This document shows positions 39,742-48,794 of a DNA stretch of 64,000 bases, piece by piece. The notes under the pieces are model-generated. The model did no database searches. It worked only from the letters and a program-made list of their open reading frames with translations, and was not told where the DNA came from. Position 1 is the first letter of the stretch. Every line of letters starts with the position of its first letter. The translations under genes were made by a program, and so were the position numbers. Where the stretch lies: positions 124,001 to 188,000 of the forward strand of contig NZ_RJSE01000009.1 of assembly GCF_003725695.1 (NCBI RefSeq). Direction: 5' to 3'. Origin of the DNA: Nocardioides marmoriginsengisoli. Lineage in GTDB: Bacteria > Actinomycetota > Actinomycetes > Propionibacteriales > Nocardioidaceae.

Positions 39742-41616
39742 GTGAGCCACTACAAGAGCAACATGCGGGACATCGAGTTCAACCTCTTCGAGGTTCTGAA
39801 CCGGGACGAGATCCTCGGGACCGGCCCGTTCGAGGCGGTCGACAGCGACACCGCTCGTTCGATCCTGGCCGAGATCGACCGGATGGCCCGCGAGGACCTC
39901 GCCGCGTCGTACGAGGACAGCGACCGCAACCCGCCGGTCTTCGACCCGAAGACCAACTCGGCGCCGCTGCCCGAGTCGTTCAAGAAGAGCTACCAGGCGT
40001 ACATGGACTCGGAGTTCTGGCGCCTCCAGATCAACGAGGACCTCGGCGGCACCCCCGCCCCGTCCTCGATCAACTGGGCCATGGGCGAGCTGATCCTGGG
40101 CTCCAACGCCCCGATCTGGATGTACGCCGCCGGCCCGAGCTTCGCTGGCGTCGTGCACCGCAACGGCACCGAGCGCGACAAGCAGATCGCCCGCCTGATG
40201 GTCGAGAAGCAGTGGGGCGCCACCATGGTCCTCACCGAGGCCGACGCGGGCTCCGACGTCGGCGCCGGCCGCTCCAAGGCGACCCTGAACGACGACGGCT
40301 CCTGGAACATCACCGGCGTCAAGCGCTTCATCACCTCGGCCACCAACGACATGACCGAGAACGTGATCCACCTCGTGCTCGCCCGCCCGCAGGGCATCGA
40401 AGGCATCGGCGGCCCGGGCACCAAGGGCCTGAGCCTCTTCATCGTGCCGGAGCACCACTTCGACCACGAGACCGGCGAGCTGACCGGTGAGCGCAACGGC
40501 GCCTACGTCACCAACGTCGAGCACAAGATGGGCATCAAGGTCTCCAACACCTGCGAGGTCACCTTCGGCGACCCGCAGGTCGGCGGCGGCGAGGCTGCCC
40601 AGGGCTGGCTCGTCGGCGAGGTGCACAACGGCATCGCGCAGATGTTCCAGGTCATCGAGAACGCCCGGATGATGGTCGGCACCAAGGCGATCGCCACCCT
40701 GTCGACCGGCTACCTGAACGCGCTGGAGTACGCCAAGGAGCGCGTCCAGGGCGGCGACCTGACCAACCAGGCCAAGGACGCCCCGCGGGTCACCATCACC
40801 CACCACCCCGACGTCCGCCGCTCGCTGATGACCCAGAAGTCGTTCTCCGAGGCGATGCGCGCGCTGGTGCTCTACACCGCGTCGTACCAGGACAAGATCC
40901 AGATCGCCGAGCACAACGGCGAGCGCGACGAGCTCGCCGAGAAGGTCAACGACCTGCTGCTCCCGATCGTCAAGGGCTACGGCTCGGAGCGCTCCTGGGT
41001 GCTGCTCGGCACCGAGTCGCTGCAGACCCTCGGCGGCTCCGGCTTCCTGCAGGAGTACCCGATCGAGCAGTACGTCCGCGACGCCAAGATCGACACCCTG
41101 TACGAAGGCACCACCGCGATCCAGGGCCAGGACTTCTTCTTCCGGAAGATCGTCAAGGACCAGGCCAAGGCGCTGACGCACATCAACAACGAGATCGACG
41201 CCTTCATCAAGAGCGAGGCCGGCAACGGTCGCCTCAAGGTGGAGCGCGAGCTGCTCGCCAAGGCGCTCGAGGACGCCGGTGCCCTCACCGGCATCCTGAT
41301 CAACACGCTGATGAGTGCCGACGAGTCCGCCGAGGGCGGCAACATCAAGAACATCTACAAGGTCGGCCTCAACACCAGCCGCCTGCTGATGGTCATCGGT
41401 GACGTCGTCTGCGCCTGGCTCCTGCTCCGCGGGGCCGAGGTCGCCCTGGAGAAGCTGGCCGGCGACGTGTCGGAGGCCGACAAGGCGTTCTACGAGGGCA
41501 AGGTCGCGGCGGCGCAGTTCTTCGCCCGCACCAACCTGCCGAAGCTCACCGCCGAGGTGGCCATCGCCGAGGCGACCGACCTGTCGCTGATGGAGCTCGA
41601 CGAGGCCAGCTTCTGA
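39742..41616 (+). CDS. fadE5: FadE5-like acyl-CoA dehydrogenase
   Basis: 624 residues, slightly longer than usual acyl-CoA dehydrogenases, as in mycobacterial FadE5. It would oxidise fatty acyl-CoA to enoyl-CoA with FAD and pass electrons to ETF. Landmarks: [18 protein letters not shown] start; [16 protein letters not shown] and GVKRFITSA (FAD and substrate contacts, about 165-205); NVEHKMGIK (about 257); [39 protein letters not shown] (about 290-340); [21 protein letters not shown] (about 430-450); YEGTTAIQ with the usual catalytic region. GTG start with AAAGGGTGGG before it. The TetR-type site links it to etfD. Confidence 0.9.
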   Translation: MSHYKSNMRDIEFNLFEVLNRDEILGTGPFEAVDSDTARSILAEIDRMAREDLAASYEDSDRNPPVFDPKTNSAPLPESFKKSYQAYMDSEFWRLQINEDLGGTPAPSSINWAMGELILGSNAPIWMYAAGPSFAGVVHRNGTERDKQIARLMVEKQWGATMVLTEADAGSDVGAGRSKATLNDDGSWNITGVKRFITSATNDMTENVIHLVLARPQGIEGIGGPGTKGLSLFIVPEHHFDHETGELTGERNGAYVTNVEHKMGIKVSNTCEVTFGDPQVGGGEAAQGWLVGEVHNGIAQMFQVIENARMMVGTKAIATLSTGYLNALEYAKERVQGGDLTNQAKDAPRVTITHHPDVRRSLMTQKSFSEAMRALVLYTASYQDKIQIAEHNGERDELAEKVNDLLLPIVKGYGSERSWVLLGTESLQTLGGSGFLQEYPIEQYVRDAKIDTLYEGTTAIQGQDFFFRKIVKDQAKALTHINNEIDAFIKSEAGNGRLKVERELLAKALEDAGALTGILINTLMSADESAEGGNIKNIYKVGLNTSRLLMVIGDVVCAWLLLRGAEVALEKLAGDVSEADKAFYEGKVAAAQFFARTNLPKLTAEVAIAEATDLSLMELDEASF

Positions 41617-41621
41617 GCTAG

Positions 41622-41712
41622 GTCACCGGGTCTCGACAGGCTCGACCTCCGCGGGAGCAGTCACCGGGTCTCGACAGGCTCGACCTCCGCGGGTCGAGCC
41701 TGTCGAGACCCC
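41622..41712. repeat. Cluster of three palindromic repeats, also a bidirectional hairpin
   Basis: GTCACCGGGTCTCGACAGG + CTCGACCTCCGCGGG at 41622-41655 is repeated at 41660-41693. An inverted core follows at 41693-41712, so 41666-41684 and 41693-41711 form a perfect 19-bp stem with an 8-bp loop. It lies between two convergent genes and supplies the end of the minus-strand SGNH gene. Confidence 0.85.
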
Positions 41713-42488
41713 TCGTCGTTTTCGGGTGACCGCACCGGCAGCAGCTGCGGCCGCTTGGCACCCTTGTCGCTCCCGGCGCCGCGCACCTGACGGGCCAGGA
41801 ACGGGGCCACGAAGGTCGCCACCCACCAGGCATCGCGCCGCGCCACCGTCAGGCCGGTCATCGGCGCAGAGGCCGGCACCGCCCAGGCGTGGTCGCTGTC
41901 CGGCAGCCCGAGCAGCTCGCACATCCCGGCCGCGATCCGGGCGTGCCCGACGGAACTGCCGTGGATCCGGTCGTGGCTCCACATCGCCGGGTCGGCGCTG
42001 AGTCGCAGGCTGAACAGGTCGAGCACCTCGACCCCGTGCCGGGCAGCCGCCTCGACGAGCCGCCCGTTCAGCTGCTCCTCCCGCGGGCGCAACCAGCGCA
42101 TCACCGGCAGCATCAGGGCGACGTCCGGGAAGGTCATCGTGAGTACCCGGCACCCGGTCGCCCGCAACGCCGCGAAGGTCTCCTCGACCTCGGCGACCGT
42201 CGCTTCCAGGTCGTAGTCGTGGCGGAGCAGGTCGTTCATCCCGACCACCACCGAGGCCAGGTCGGGTTCCAGCGCCAGCGCCGCCGGGAGCTGGATCTGG
42301 CGCACGTGCCGGGACCGGCAGCCGCCGACGGCGAGGTTGGCGTAGGTCAGCTCCGGGCTGGTCGTGGCCGCCAGCCGCTCCGCGAATCGGTCCGCCCAGC
42401 CGCGCCACCCGCCGGCCGGGTCGGGGTCGTTGCAGCCCTCGGTCTGCGAGTCGCCCAGGGCGACGAAACGTCGGTACTGCGGGGCCAT
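41661..42488 (-). CDS. SGNH/GDSL-family hydrolase
   Basis: 275 residues. GDSQTEGCND (about residue 12) is the nucleophile block, with NLAVGG, VVVGMNDLL, and DRIHGSSVGHARIAAG (about 175) giving the G, N and D-x-x-H elements. Substrate unknown. The last nine codons (AEVEPVETR) and the stop are provided by the palindromic repeat, so the original C-terminus was probably different. Start by TACGTT-N6-ATG, leaderless. Convergent with the FadE5-like gene. Confidence 0.85.
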   Translation of the reverse strand: MAPQYRRFVALGDSQTEGCNDPDPAGGWRGWADRFAERLAATTSPELTYANLAVGGCRSRHVRQIQLPAALALEPDLASVVVGMNDLLRHDYDLEATVAEVEETFAALRATGCRVLTMTFPDVALMLPVMRWLRPREEQLNGRLVEAAARHGVEVLDLFSLRLSADPAMWSHDRIHGSSVGHARIAAGMCELLGLPDSDHAWAVPASAPMTGLTVARRDAWWVATFVAPFLARQVRGAGSDKGAKRPQLLPVRSPENDEGSRQARPAEVEPVETR

Positions 42489-42569
42489 GCCACGAACGTA
42501 GCCAGGTCCGCAAGGATGCGCATCCGGTTTCGCGGACGACCCCCTCCGGGCACCCCCTAGGCTGCTGCC

Positions 42570-43385
42570 ATGAACGATGCACCCCGTCTGGCCGAGCTCG
42601 TCGAGACCTGGCGCGCCGCGATCGCCGAGTTCCTGACCCTGGTCCGTGACGTCCCCGAGGACCAGTGGAACCTGCCGACCGACCTCGACGGCTGGGACGT
42701 CAAGGACAACGTGGCGCACACCGCGCACCTCGAGGGCGTCCTCGCCGGCGCAGCCGAGGAGACGATCGAAGTCGCCGAGGCGCCGCACATCAAGAGCCTC
42801 ACCGGCTTCTACACCGAGCAGGGCGTGCTGGCCCGGCGCGACCGGACGATGACCGAGCTCGCGGACGAGATCGAGCAGGCGGCCGCTACCCGGCACGCCG
42901 AGCTGCTCGCCGATCCCCCGACCGACGGCGCCGGAGCGCCGCCGCGGACTCCCGGCGGCATCCCCTGGGACAACAACACGCTGCTGAGCAACCGGCCGCT
43001 GGACGTGTGGATGCACGAGCAGGACATCCGTCGCGCGGTCGGCGTGCCCGGCGGCTACGGCACCGTGCCGGCGCAGCACGCGATCTCCCGGTTCGGCGGC
43101 GCCCTGCCGATGGTGCTCGGCAAGCGCGTCGGCGCCCCGGCCGGCACCAGCGTGCGCCTCGACGTCCCCGAGGCCGGGACGACGTGGTCCGCTCGGGTCG
43201 GCGACGACGGCCGTGCCCAGCCGGTCGACCCGCTGGACGACGCCACCGTCCGGATCACCGTCTCCGCCGAGGACTTCGTCGTGCTCGCGGGCGGCCGCCG
43301 TCCGGTCGAGGCCACCGCGCCGGCGTACGACGGCGACGCCGAGCTCGGGCGGGCCGTGCTCGCGAACTTCAGCGTGACCCCGTGA
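42570..43385 (+). CDS. Maleylpyruvate isomerase-family mycothiol-dependent enzyme
   Basis: 271 residues. DinB-like four-helix N-terminus: WNLPTDLDGWDVKDNVAHTAHLEGV, with the conserved W-x-V-x-D-x-x-A/V-H-x-x-x-x-E metal/thiol site (about 40-60). The C-terminal part (about 190-270) fits the SCP2-like half found in this TIGR03083 family. These proteins use mycothiol as cofactor or substrate and occur only in actinobacteria. Actual substrate unknown. Leaderless TAGGCT-N6-ATG. Its stop overlaps the start of the SDR gene (GTGA). Confidence 0.88.
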   Translation: MNDAPRLAELVETWRAAIAEFLTLVRDVPEDQWNLPTDLDGWDVKDNVAHTAHLEGVLAGAAEETIEVAEAPHIKSLTGFYTEQGVLARRDRTMTELADEIEQAAATRHAELLADPPTDGAGAPPRTPGGIPWDNNTLLSNRPLDVWMHEQDIRRAVGVPGGYGTVPAQHAISRFGGALPMVLGKRVGAPAGTSVRLDVPEAGTTWSARVGDDGRAQPVDPLDDATVRITVSAEDFVVLAGGRRPVEATAPAYDGDAELGRAVLANFSVTP

Positions 43386-44302
43386 GGTCGTCCACCCCCT
43401 GGACCCTGGCCGACCTGCCGGACCTGTCCGGCAAGCGGGCGCTGGTCACCGGCGTCACCGCCGGGCTCGGCACCTCCACCGCGCTCGAGCTCGCCCGCGC
43501 CGGCGCGGAGGTCGTGCTGGTCGCCCGCTCCCCCGAGAAGCTCGCCAGGACGGCCCGCGACCTCCAGGACGAGCTCCCCGACGCCGTGCTGCACAGCGTC
43601 CGGGTCGACCTCGCCGACCTGACCTCGGTACGACGCGGAGCCGCCGAGGCGGCCGAGCTGGGCCCGCTGGACCTGCTGATCAACAACGCCGGCGTGATGG
43701 CGCTGCCGTACGCCCGCACGGTCGACGGCTTCGAGATGCAGCTCGGCACCAACCACCTGGGCCCGTTCCTGCTGACCGGGCTGCTGCTCCCGCAGGTGGT
43801 CGCGTCCGGCAACGGCAGGATCGTCTCGGTCGGCTCGCACGCCCACCGGATCGCCCGCCGGGTCCCGCTCGACGACCCCCGCACCCAGACCCGCCGCTAC
43901 TCCAAGTGGGGCAGCTACGGCGAGTCCAAGCTCGCCGACCTGATGTTCATCCACGAGCTCGAGCGCCGGCTCCGCGCCGCCGACCTCCCGGTGACCGCCC
44001 AGGCCGCGCACCCCGGCTACACCGCCACCGAGCTGGTCGGCAAGAGCGGGGGCCTCGGCGGCCGGTTCATGGCGGCGGCCACCCGGGTCATCGGCCAGCG
44101 GGCCGAGCTCGGCGCCCTGCCCACCCTGATGGCAGCGACGGCCGACCTCCCCGGGGCCAGCTACGTCGGCCCGGGCGGACCGGGTCAGATGGGCGGCCTG
44201 CCGGTCGTGGTGAAGCCGCGACGCCGTTTCGTCAACGATGCCGCGGCGCTGACGGCGTTGTGGGAGCTGAGCGAGCGCGCCACCGGAATCAGCTACCCGT
44301 AG
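43382..44302 (+). CDS. SDR-family oxidoreductase (retinol dehydrogenase-like)
   Basis: 306 residues. TGVTAGLGTSTALELA is the NAD(P)-binding T-G-x-x-x-G-x-G (about residue 20), INNAGVMALP the N-A-G site (about 100), YGESK the catalytic Tyr-x-x-x-Lys (about 180), and PGYTATELVG follows. This pattern is that of the WWOX/retinol dehydrogenase-type SDRs. Start GTG at 43382 overlaps the upstream stop, so translation is coupled with the mycothiol-dependent enzyme; the two may act in one detoxification pathway (inference). Confidence 0.87.
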   Translation: MRSSTPWTLADLPDLSGKRALVTGVTAGLGTSTALELARAGAEVVLVARSPEKLARTARDLQDELPDAVLHSVRVDLADLTSVRRGAAEAAELGPLDLLINNAGVMALPYARTVDGFEMQLGTNHLGPFLLTGLLLPQVVASGNGRIVSVGSHAHRIARRVPLDDPRTQTRRYSKWGSYGESKLADLMFIHELERRLRAADLPVTAQAAHPGYTATELVGKSGGLGGRFMAAATRVIGQRAELGALPTLMAATADLPGASYVGPGGPGQMGGLPVVVKPRRRFVNDAAALTALWELSERATGISYP

Positions 44303-44389
44303 CGTCCTCGTCGATTCCGGCCCTCGCGTCGGACCGGCTGCCTACACTCGGCGGAATTGTTCTCGGGACGGGCGAGGGAGGGCGTGGCG

Positions 44390-45685
44390 ATGTTGCACCA
44401 GGGCACCCGTTGGGTGATGCGCGTCTCCCGGCTCCGGGCCTTCGAGACCGACGCCGGCCGGGAGCGCTTCGTCGCCGCCTTCGAGGACCGTCAGCTGACC
44501 GCGTCGGCGAGTCGGCTGAGCCGCTGGGAGTACGGCCACTCGCGGGGCTCGCACCGCCTGCTGCGCGCGTACGAGGAGGGCACCGGCCTGGAGCCCTACC
44601 TGCTCTTCGCCGTCAACGACCGGCAGCGCCGGATCGCTGAGGACCGGTTCGCCGGCGAGCCGTCCGTCGACGTCGTCCAGGCGGTCGAGGCCGAGGACGT
44701 CTACGAGATCCTCGACCGGGCGGTCACCGCGCGCCCGGTCTCCGGGTCGGACTGGTACGCGATGGCGGCGTTCGCGGTCGCCAACGGCTACTTCTACCTC
44801 ACCCCGGCGAACACCCGGCTGCTCGCCCGCCGGCTGATCGTGGAGCTGGCACGGTCGATCGGGACCGGCTACCTGCTGCGCTTCGAGGCGCTGCACCTGC
44901 TCGCCTCGATGTCGCGGCTCGACAACGCGATGCTGGACGAGCTGACGGCGATGATCTCGGCCGGCACCACCGGCATGTTCGGCGACGCGGTGAGCCTGAT
45001 CCTCCGGTCCGATCCCGAGGTCGGCCGGAAGCTCGCCGAGCAGCTGCGGACCGCGGAGTCGCCGGTGGCGCGCCAGGGGTACGAGTGGATCACCGAGATC
45101 CTCCGGGACCGGGCGCCGCTGCCGGAACCGCTGCTCGACCGCGGCGAGGTGGCGGCCCGTCGCGAGCACCTGTGCCAGGACCTGCCCGCCTGGGCCGAGG
45201 CGCACCTCGAGGTCGAGGTCACCAAGCCGCTGGTCGACAACGCCCTCGGCGGCCGGTCCCGCCTGGTCCGGCACGAGGCGTCGCTGCTGATGATGACGGC
45301 CGGGGTCCAGGACGCGATCAACGGATCGTTGCTGGACGCCTTCGAGAGCGAGACCGACCCGGTATGGCGGACCCGGCTGGCCAACCTCAACGAGTACCTG
45401 ATCCCGCCGCCCGACCCCGAACGTCTCGAGACCCTCGCCCTGGCCGAGCAGGACCCCGAGGTACGGCGCGCGCTGTGGAACTCCCGCGCGCACGCCCGGA
45501 TCCCGATCGAGCCCGGTCCCGGCGTCCTCGCGCAGCTCGCCGACCCGACGGCTCAGGGCGGCGTGACGATGGCCCTCGGCCTCAGCGGATCGATCGATCA
45601 GCAGCTGCTCGACCGGCCCGAGCTCGAGGACGTCCGCGGCATGCTCGCGTGGTGGCGGAGCCAGGGCCCGGCTTTACGGCTCTGA
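44390..45685 (+). CDS. 431-residue helical protein, XRE-like start, unknown function
   Basis: The N-terminus (FEDRQLTASASRLSRWEYGH) looks like a degenerate helix-turn-helix with the SRWE-x-G sequence of XRE regulators. The rest (about 80-430) is almost all helix, with HEAT-like Leu/Ala patterns (LLRFEALHLLASMSRLDNAMLDEL; GLEPYLLF) and no signal peptide. No family recognised. The ATG at 44390 is 8 bp after GGGAGG; an in-frame ATG at 44357 would start before it. A perfect TTTCGCG/CGCGAAA hairpin (45720-45738) lies downstream. Confidence 0.55.
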   Translation: MLHQGTRWVMRVSRLRAFETDAGRERFVAAFEDRQLTASASRLSRWEYGHSRGSHRLLRAYEEGTGLEPYLLFAVNDRQRRIAEDRFAGEPSVDVVQAVEAEDVYEILDRAVTARPVSGSDWYAMAAFAVANGYFYLTPANTRLLARRLIVELARSIGTGYLLRFEALHLLASMSRLDNAMLDELTAMISAGTTGMFGDAVSLILRSDPEVGRKLAEQLRTAESPVARQGYEWITEILRDRAPLPEPLLDRGEVAARREHLCQDLPAWAEAHLEVEVTKPLVDNALGGRSRLVRHEASLLMMTAGVQDAINGSLLDAFESETDPVWRTRLANLNEYLIPPPDPERLETLALAEQDPEVRRALWNSRAHARIPIEPGPGVLAQLADPTAQGGVTMALGLSGSIDQQLLDRPELEDVRGMLAWWRSQGPALRL

Positions 45686-45719
45686 GCGGTTTCATTTTCT
45701 CCGGATTCCTGAAATGTCC

Positions 45720-45738
45720 TTTCGCGGCGGTCGCGAAA
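45720..45738. terminator. Short hairpin after the 44390 gene
   Basis: TTTCGCG and CGCGAAA, 7-bp perfect arms with a 5-bp loop, 35 bp after the stop. It could also be an operator for the next gene at 45782. Confidence 0.35.
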
Positions 45739-45781
45739 CCTGCGTTACTGGCGGATCACTCCCGCCGACCACAGGAGAGCA

Positions 45782-48094
45782 ATGAACATCAGGAAGCAGG
45801 GGCGCCACACCGCCCGACGCGTCAGCGTGGGCGTGGTGACCAGCGCTGTCGTCACCGGCATGCTGCTGGTCGTCAACCCGGCCCCGGCCGGTGCCGCGAC
45901 CACCGTGAACGTCGGAGCCGAGGACATCCGCGGCGACGAGTCCACCTACGCCGGCTGGCACCAGGGCTACGCCAATGCGTCCGAGTCCGCCGCCGCCACG
46001 TCCAGCGGCCTGATGATGTCCGGCAAGTCCCAGGTCATCAACGGGTACCTCGACAACGCCGCGACCGGGATCACCGGCTCCGGGATGAACGCGGACCTCG
46101 CCAGCGTGCTCCCGTCCACCGAGTACGACGTCACCGCGGGCAGCGCGTACTTCCAGGTGCCGATGTTCATCGACGACGACAACAACGCGGCCACCGCGCC
46201 CGTCTTCACGACGCTCCGGCCGGCCGACCCGAGCACCGGCGACACCTCGGTCAGCACGGGCGACGACTGGGTCTCGTCCAAGGCGGTCGTCGGCCTCGAC
46301 GCGGGCACGCCGTACGAGCTCTCGCACATCCTGGCCGAGCTCCAGGGGATCAAGTACAAGACGCTGGCCTTCGGCGTCCTCACCACCGAGGGTTCGAGCG
46401 CGACGGTCTCGTCGATCACCTGGGACGGGACGACGTACCAGTTCGTCGCCGGCACCCCGCAGACGACCGACGTGCAGAACGCCGACGTGCGCCGGTTCGA
46501 GACCGCCGCCACCTACACCTCCTGGCACCAGGGCTACGACAACGCCACGGCGGCCCAGCAGGTCACCGCGGACGGCCTCGTCCTCGCCGGAAAGTCGCAG
46601 GTCCTCAAGGGCTACGCGAACAACACCGACGCCCTGAACGCGGTCAACGCGAACCTGCGCTGGACGCTCCCCGACGCCAGCTACACGGTCGCCGCGGGTT
46701 CGGCCCCGGTCTTCTTCCAAGTCGCGGTGAAGTTCGACAACGGCGACGGCGTGAAGTTCGCGACCCTGCGCAACAGCGGCGCGGGAGCCGGCACGAACAC
46801 CTTCGCGTTCGGCGACCAGTGGCAGTCCAGCAAGCCGGTCGGCGCGATCCCCGCGAACACCGACGCCCCGCTGGGTGACCTGATCGACGCCCTCGGCCAC
46901 TACAAGACGATCGGCTTCGGCGTGCTCACCAACGCCGGCACCGCCGCGACGGTCAGCAACATCACCTTCGCCAACCGGTCCTACGACTTCGCCGAGCCGG
47001 AGACCGCACCGGGCACGACCTCCGTGCTCCGGGCCCGGGACATCCGCGCCGACGAGAGCACCTACGCCGGCTGGCACCAGGGTGCTGCCGGCGGCACCAT
47101 CACCGCGGACCCGGACAGCACCGAGCTGAACCTCGGCGCCACCCGGTCCCAGCTGCTCAACGGCTACCCGAACAACAGCAACGACCTGGACAGCCCGAAC
47201 GGCGTCAACCTGGTCACCGCCCTCACCGGGGCGTCGTACACGGTCGTCTCCGGTCCGGTGCACTTCCAGGTGGCGCTGTTCGCCGCCGACCCGGACTCGG
47301 GTCAGACCAAGTTCGCCACGCTGCGGCCCGCGGCTCCCGCCGTACCGGGTCTCAACCGGGTCGACGTCGGCCAGGAGTGGATCTCGAGCAAGGCGATCGG
47401 CACCATCGCGGCGAACACCCCGATGCTGCTGGGCGACCTGCTCAGCCAGATCCCCTCGGCCAAGGTCATCGGCTACGGCGTCTACCAGGACAACGGCGGC
47501 AACGGGAAGATCAGCGACATCACCTTCGATGGAGTCCGCACCACCTTCACCGGCAACCGCACCCCGGCGTCGGCCGCGGTCAGCGGGTCCACGACCTCCG
47601 GGCACGCGGTCACGCTGGCGCTGAAGGGCAACGACGCCGACGGTGACCCGATCACCTACAGCGTCGGGACGCCGGCGAAGGGCACGGCTGCCGTCACCGG
47701 CGGATCGGTGAAGTTCACCGCTCCGGTCGGGTACGTCGGGACGACCTCGTTCAGCTACACGGCCACCGACGATCTGGGGGCCGCCAAGGCCGGCACCGTC
47801 ACGGTCAAGGTCGGTCAGGTGCGCTCGGCGCTCTCGCTCCGGGTGACGAAGGGCGCTGCCAAGAAGACCTTCTTCACCGTCCGAGTCTCGGCTCCGGGCG
47901 CGGTCGTGGACGGGGGCCGGGTCGACGTCAAGCGCCTCGGCAAGGTCGTCGCGTCCGGCAAGGTCGTCAACGGCAAGGTCCGGCTGCTGGTCGGCAAGAA
48001 GCTCCCCAAGGGATCCAAGTACTACGGGATCTACTTCCGGGGAACGACGTCGGCCACCGCGAAGTCGGTCCTGCTCAAGGTCAGGATCAGGTAG
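45782..48094 (+). CDS. Secreted protein with three copies of an unknown domain
   Basis: 770 residues, exported (Arg-rich start, SAVVTGMLLVV, cleavage near AGA). Three copies of a domain of about 180 residues start with DIRGDESTYAGWHQGY (about 46), DVRRFETAATYTSWHQGY (about 236) and DIRADESTYAGWHQG (about 417). Each then has LxGKSQVxxGY or SQLLNGYPNN, then YxVxxGxxxFQV, DxWxSSKxVG and (G)VLTxxGxxATVSxITF. Then a cadherin/Ig-like domain (PASAAVSGSTTSGHAVTLAL, DADGDPITYSVGTPAKGTA) and a Lys/Val-rich tail (about 680-770). The repeated domain is not one I can name. AGGAGAG precedes the ATG. A terminator follows. Confidence 0.72.
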   Translation: MNIRKQGRHTARRVSVGVVTSAVVTGMLLVVNPAPAGAATTVNVGAEDIRGDESTYAGWHQGYANASESAAATSSGLMMSGKSQVINGYLDNAATGITGSGMNADLASVLPSTEYDVTAGSAYFQVPMFIDDDNNAATAPVFTTLRPADPSTGDTSVSTGDDWVSSKAVVGLDAGTPYELSHILAELQGIKYKTLAFGVLTTEGSSATVSSITWDGTTYQFVAGTPQTTDVQNADVRRFETAATYTSWHQGYDNATAAQQVTADGLVLAGKSQVLKGYANNTDALNAVNANLRWTLPDASYTVAAGSAPVFFQVAVKFDNGDGVKFATLRNSGAGAGTNTFAFGDQWQSSKPVGAIPANTDAPLGDLIDALGHYKTIGFGVLTNAGTAATVSNITFANRSYDFAEPETAPGTTSVLRARDIRADESTYAGWHQGAAGGTITADPDSTELNLGATRSQLLNGYPNNSNDLDSPNGVNLVTALTGASYTVVSGPVHFQVALFAADPDSGQTKFATLRPAAPAVPGLNRVDVGQEWISSKAIGTIAANTPMLLGDLLSQIPSAKVIGYGVYQDNGGNGKISDITFDGVRTTFTGNRTPASAAVSGSTTSGHAVTLALKGNDADGDPITYSVGTPAKGTAAVTGGSVKFTAPVGYVGTTSFSYTATDDLGAAKAGTVTVKVGQVRSALSLRVTKGAAKKTFFTVRVSAPGAVVDGGRVDVKRLGKVVASGKVVNGKVRLLVGKKLPKGSKYYGIYFRGTTSATAKSVLLKVRIR

Positions 48095-48109
48095 CAGGCA
48101 CTGCTCGAG

Positions 48110-48145
48110 GAGCCCGGTCCAGCACTGCTGGGCCGGGCTCTTCGG
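48110..48145 (+). terminator. Terminator after the triplicated-domain gene
   Basis: GAGCCCGGTCCAGCA (48110-48124) pairs with TGCTGGGCCGGGCTC (48126-48140) with one mismatch and a one-base loop, followed by TTCGG. It lies just before the TAGGGT box of the next gene. Confidence 0.65.
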
Positions 48146-48164
48146 CGTCAGTAGGGTCGGAGCC

Positions 48165-48653
48165 ATGGACGAGTCCCTGCTCCGCCCGATCACGCCCGCC
48201 GACCACGCGGCGGTCCTCTCCTGGAACGAGGCCAACGTCGAGCTCCTCTCCCCGCTGGACGAGGCCCGGCTGGCGGAGCTGCTCGCCTGGAGCGACCTCG
48301 GCGCGGTGATCGGCCACCAGGGCGTCGACGTCGGGTTCGTGCTGACCTTCGCCGCCGGGTCCGCCTACGACTCGACCAATTACCGCTGGTTCGCCGACCG
48401 GAACCCGGCCTTCCTCTACCTCGACCGGGTGGTGGTCGACCCGGCGGTCCGGCGGTCCGGCGTCGCCACCCGGGTGTACGACGCGATCGAGGCCCGAGCG
48501 CGCTCCCGCGGCCCGGTGATGTGCCTGGAGGTCAACCTCGACCCGCCGAACGAGCCGTCACTGGCGTTCCACCACCGTCGCGGCTACCTCGAGGTCGGTC
48601 AGGAGGAGGCCCAGGGGCACCTGGTGAGCCTGCTGGAGAAGCAGCTCGGCTGA
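48165..48653 (+). CDS. GNAT-family N-acetyltransferase
   Basis: 162 residues. ITPADHAAVLSWNEANV (beta1-alpha1), VGFVLTFAAG (beta4), FLYLDRVVVDPAVRRSGVATRVYDAI (acetyl-CoA loop R-R-x-G-V-A, about 95) and LAFHHRRGY (about 135), as in the rimI-like acetyltransferases of the 'predicted GNAT superfamily' type. Acceptor unknown. Leaderless TAGGGT-N7-ATG. A perfect 20-bp palindrome (48666-48685) follows its stop by 12 bp. Confidence 0.83.
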   Translation: MDESLLRPITPADHAAVLSWNEANVELLSPLDEARLAELLAWSDLGAVIGHQGVDVGFVLTFAAGSAYDSTNYRWFADRNPAFLYLDRVVVDPAVRRSGVATRVYDAIEARARSRGPVMCLEVNLDPPNEPSLAFHHRRGYLEVGQEEAQGHLVSLLEKQLG

Positions 48654-48665
48654 GCGCGAGAGGTG

Positions 48666-48685
48666 GTCCCGGACCGGTCCGGGAC
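48666..48685. terminator. Perfect 20-bp palindrome after the GNAT gene
   Basis: GTCCCGGACC and GGTCCGGGAC are inverted copies with no loop. As RNA it can only form a hairpin with an open centre, so a protein site is also possible. It begins 13 bp past the stop. Confidence 0.4.
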
Positions 48686-48794
48686 GTGAAGCGGGTCACA
48701 ATCCGTCCGGTTTCGTCATCTGAGCATGCAATTCGGGTCATTGAACGTATGGCGCTGGGGGGCGCCACGTCCGTTCACTCATTGGGAGCCCTTG

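Noticed and set aside
45692-48235. Long minus-strand frame (847 codons) opposite the triplicated-domain gene
   Set aside because: Shadow frame; the plus-strand frame has a signal peptide, repeats and a ribosome site.
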